DNA of 15,400 bases, from NCBI GenBank assembly GCA_045650025.1, contig JAZRQR010000165.1, positions 1 through 15,400 of the forward strand. The letters run 5' to 3'. The position numbers and the translations under genes are program-made. This stretch comes from SVQP01 sp045650025. Its GTDB lineage: Bacteria; Bacillota; Clostridia; Oscillospirales; CAG-272. The notes under the pieces are model-generated. The model made no database searches. It was not told where the DNA came from and saw nothing but the letters and a program-made list of their open reading frames with translations. Shown here in pieces: positions 14,848 to 15,400 of the stretch (its first letter is position 1; every line of letters begins with the position of its first letter).

Positions 14848-14923
14848 CGGGGTGTGGCGCAGTTGGTAGCGCGCGACGTTTGGGACGTCGATGCCGCAGG
14901 TTCGAATCCTGTCACTCCGACCA
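14848..14923 (+). tRNA. tRNA-Pro (anticodon UGG), CCA encoded
   Basis: A full cloverleaf can be drawn over 76 bases. The acceptor stem is CGGGGTG/CACTCCG with one G-U pair, the D arm contains GGCGCAGTTGGTAGCGC, the anticodon stem is CGACG/CGTCG around the loop TTTGGGA (anticodon TGG), and the T arm holds GGTTCGAAT. The CCA end is in the DNA at 14921-14923. It is directly followed by a terminator hairpin, so it is a single-tRNA transcription unit. Confidence 0.96.
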
Positions 14924-14964
14924 AAAAGAGAAAGGGAGAGCGAGAGCTTTTCCTTTCTCTTTTT
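14923..14964 (+). terminator. Intrinsic terminator of tRNA-Pro
   Basis: A 13-bp stem (AAAAAGAGAAAGG/CCTTTCTCTTTTT) with a 16-base loop starts at the last base of the tRNA and ends in a run of five T. The stem is A/T-rich and its 3' arm supplies the U-tract. Confidence 0.7.
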
Positions 14965-14993
14965 GTCGAAAGTGGCGGTGACGAGAAACTGCT

Positions 14994-15042
14994 TCGAGCT
15001 TGCAAAGAGGTTTAGATTTGGAAAATCAAACGTCAAGCTCGA
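14994..15042. other. Structured stem-loop between the tRNA and its 3'-end copy
   Basis: Outer arms TCGAGCTTG (14994-15002) and CAAGCTCGA (15034-15042) are perfectly complementary. An inner stem GTTTAGATTT/AAATCAAAC with a one-base bulge closes on a short loop. The rest of 14965-15097 is GC-rich and holds no supported gene. It could be a small RNA or a fossil element. Confidence 0.5.
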
Positions 15043-15097
15043 CACGATAGGGAGCGGCGCGAGAACGCAAAGCGGAGCGCGGCGCGAGTCTTCGATA

Positions 15098-15126
15098 GGT
15101 TCAGAATCCTGTCACTCCGACCAAAA
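15098..15126 (+). repeat. Duplicated tRNA-Pro 3' end
   Basis: The 23 bases from GAATCCTGTCACTCCGACCA to the following AAA (15104-15126) are identical to 14904-14926, exactly 200 bp upstream. The identity extends left through AGGTTC with one inserted A. It covers the T-loop, the 3' acceptor strand and CCA, but no other tRNA part is present, so it is not a functional tRNA. It may be an attachment-site duplicate or an rtT-like repeat. Confidence 0.85.
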
Positions 15127-15143
15127 TTTGTGCTTTATGCACC

Positions 15144-15183
15144 AAAAAATCAGTCCTTTTCGTAAGATTAGGACTGATTTTTT
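15144..15183. terminator. Intrinsic terminator, possibly bidirectional
   Basis: Arms AAAAAATCAGTCC and GGACTGATTTTTT (13 bp) enclose a 14-base loop and give T-tracts on both strands. It lies 20 bp after the duplicated tRNA end and would end any transcript reading out of it. Confidence 0.75.
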
Positions 15184-15336
15184 GTTCATTATCCCCAACT
15201 TGCTCTCTTGCCAAAAGACCACAGTTTTCAGCAAAACGCTTTCTCTCGGCACAAGACACCGGTTTTGTCCGTTTTTACAAGCACTTTGAGTGTTTTTGGG
15301 AAATCCCTTTTCTTTGCTTACTGCGACGCAAATTTT
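15184..15336. other. No gene recognised
   Basis: The stretch between two hairpins has only short open frames without ribosome sites or familiar protein sequence on either strand. I see no RNA gene or promoter that I can support. Confidence 0.5.
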
Positions 15337-15368
15337 GAGGGCTGACAGATTGATTTCTGTCAGCCCTC
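15337..15368. terminator. Strong hairpin near the window end
   Basis: A perfect 13-bp stem (GAGGGCTGACAGA/TCTGTCAGCCCTC) with a TTGATT loop. The flanking U-tract is poor on both strands, so it may be a terminator for a gene outside the window or a repeat. Confidence 0.5.
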
Positions 15369-15400
15369 GCTCTTATCATCATCCCGACAAATTGGAATTT

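Noticed and set aside
14763..15045. Minus-strand frames translating to GVTGFEPAAS-type sequence
   Set aside because: This is the well-known spurious translation of the antisense strand of a tRNA gene; it overlaps tRNA-Pro.

Overview
The window looks like a chromosomal piece of an endospore-forming Clostridia (Bacillota) genome of moderately high GC. The evidence is a Bacillota-type housekeeping gene order, a RemA (DUF370) gene, an unusual one-tRNA-plus-hairpins intergenic style, and a 25-codon spoVM gene, which is a sporulation gene. It is mostly an ordinary core region, with several small repeat elements lodged in it.

Layout. Bases 1-13168 are one minus-strand gene array. Read in the direction of transcription it is yicC - remA - rpoZ - priA - def - fmt - [fold-back repeat] - yugP-like peptidase - rsmB - [repeat / GIY-YIG gene / repeat] - rlmN - rsgA - thiN - spoVM - ygiQ-like (cut off by the window start). 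Most neighbours are separated by 8-60 bp or overlap by one base. A good vegetative promoter (13226-13254) lies in front of yicC. A back-to-back promoter (13434-13462) drives efp and an acidic zinc-ribbon protein on the plus strand. That unit ends at a hairpin near 14700. A tRNA-Pro(UGG) gene with encoded CCA follows. After it come a terminator, a structured 200-bp repeat unit ending in a second copy of the tRNA 3' end, and further hairpins.

How the genes fit together. The array is about making and maturing the translation and replication machinery. Formyl-Met is made by Fmt and removed by Def. rRNA and tRNA are methylated by RsmB and RlmN, and the small subunit is matured by RsgA. RpoZ is an RNA polymerase subunit, PriA restarts replication, and ThiN makes thiamine diphosphate. 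RemA and SpoVM link to biofilm/osmotic regulation and spore coat assembly. On the other strand EF-P rescues ribosomes stalled on proline stretches; the tRNA-Pro gene nearby is a coincidence I would not build on. Compared with the usual Bacillota order, gmk, coaBC, the stp1/prkC phosphatase-kinase pair and rpe are absent from their expected places.

The parts most worth a second look are: a stand-alone GIY-YIG endonuclease gene inserted between rsmB and rlmN and bracketed by two direct copies of a 240-bp hairpin-rich repeat with 17-19 bp inverted ends; a 325-bp fold-back element between fmt and yugP; the tRNA-Pro 3'-end duplication; and the overlooked spoVM gene.
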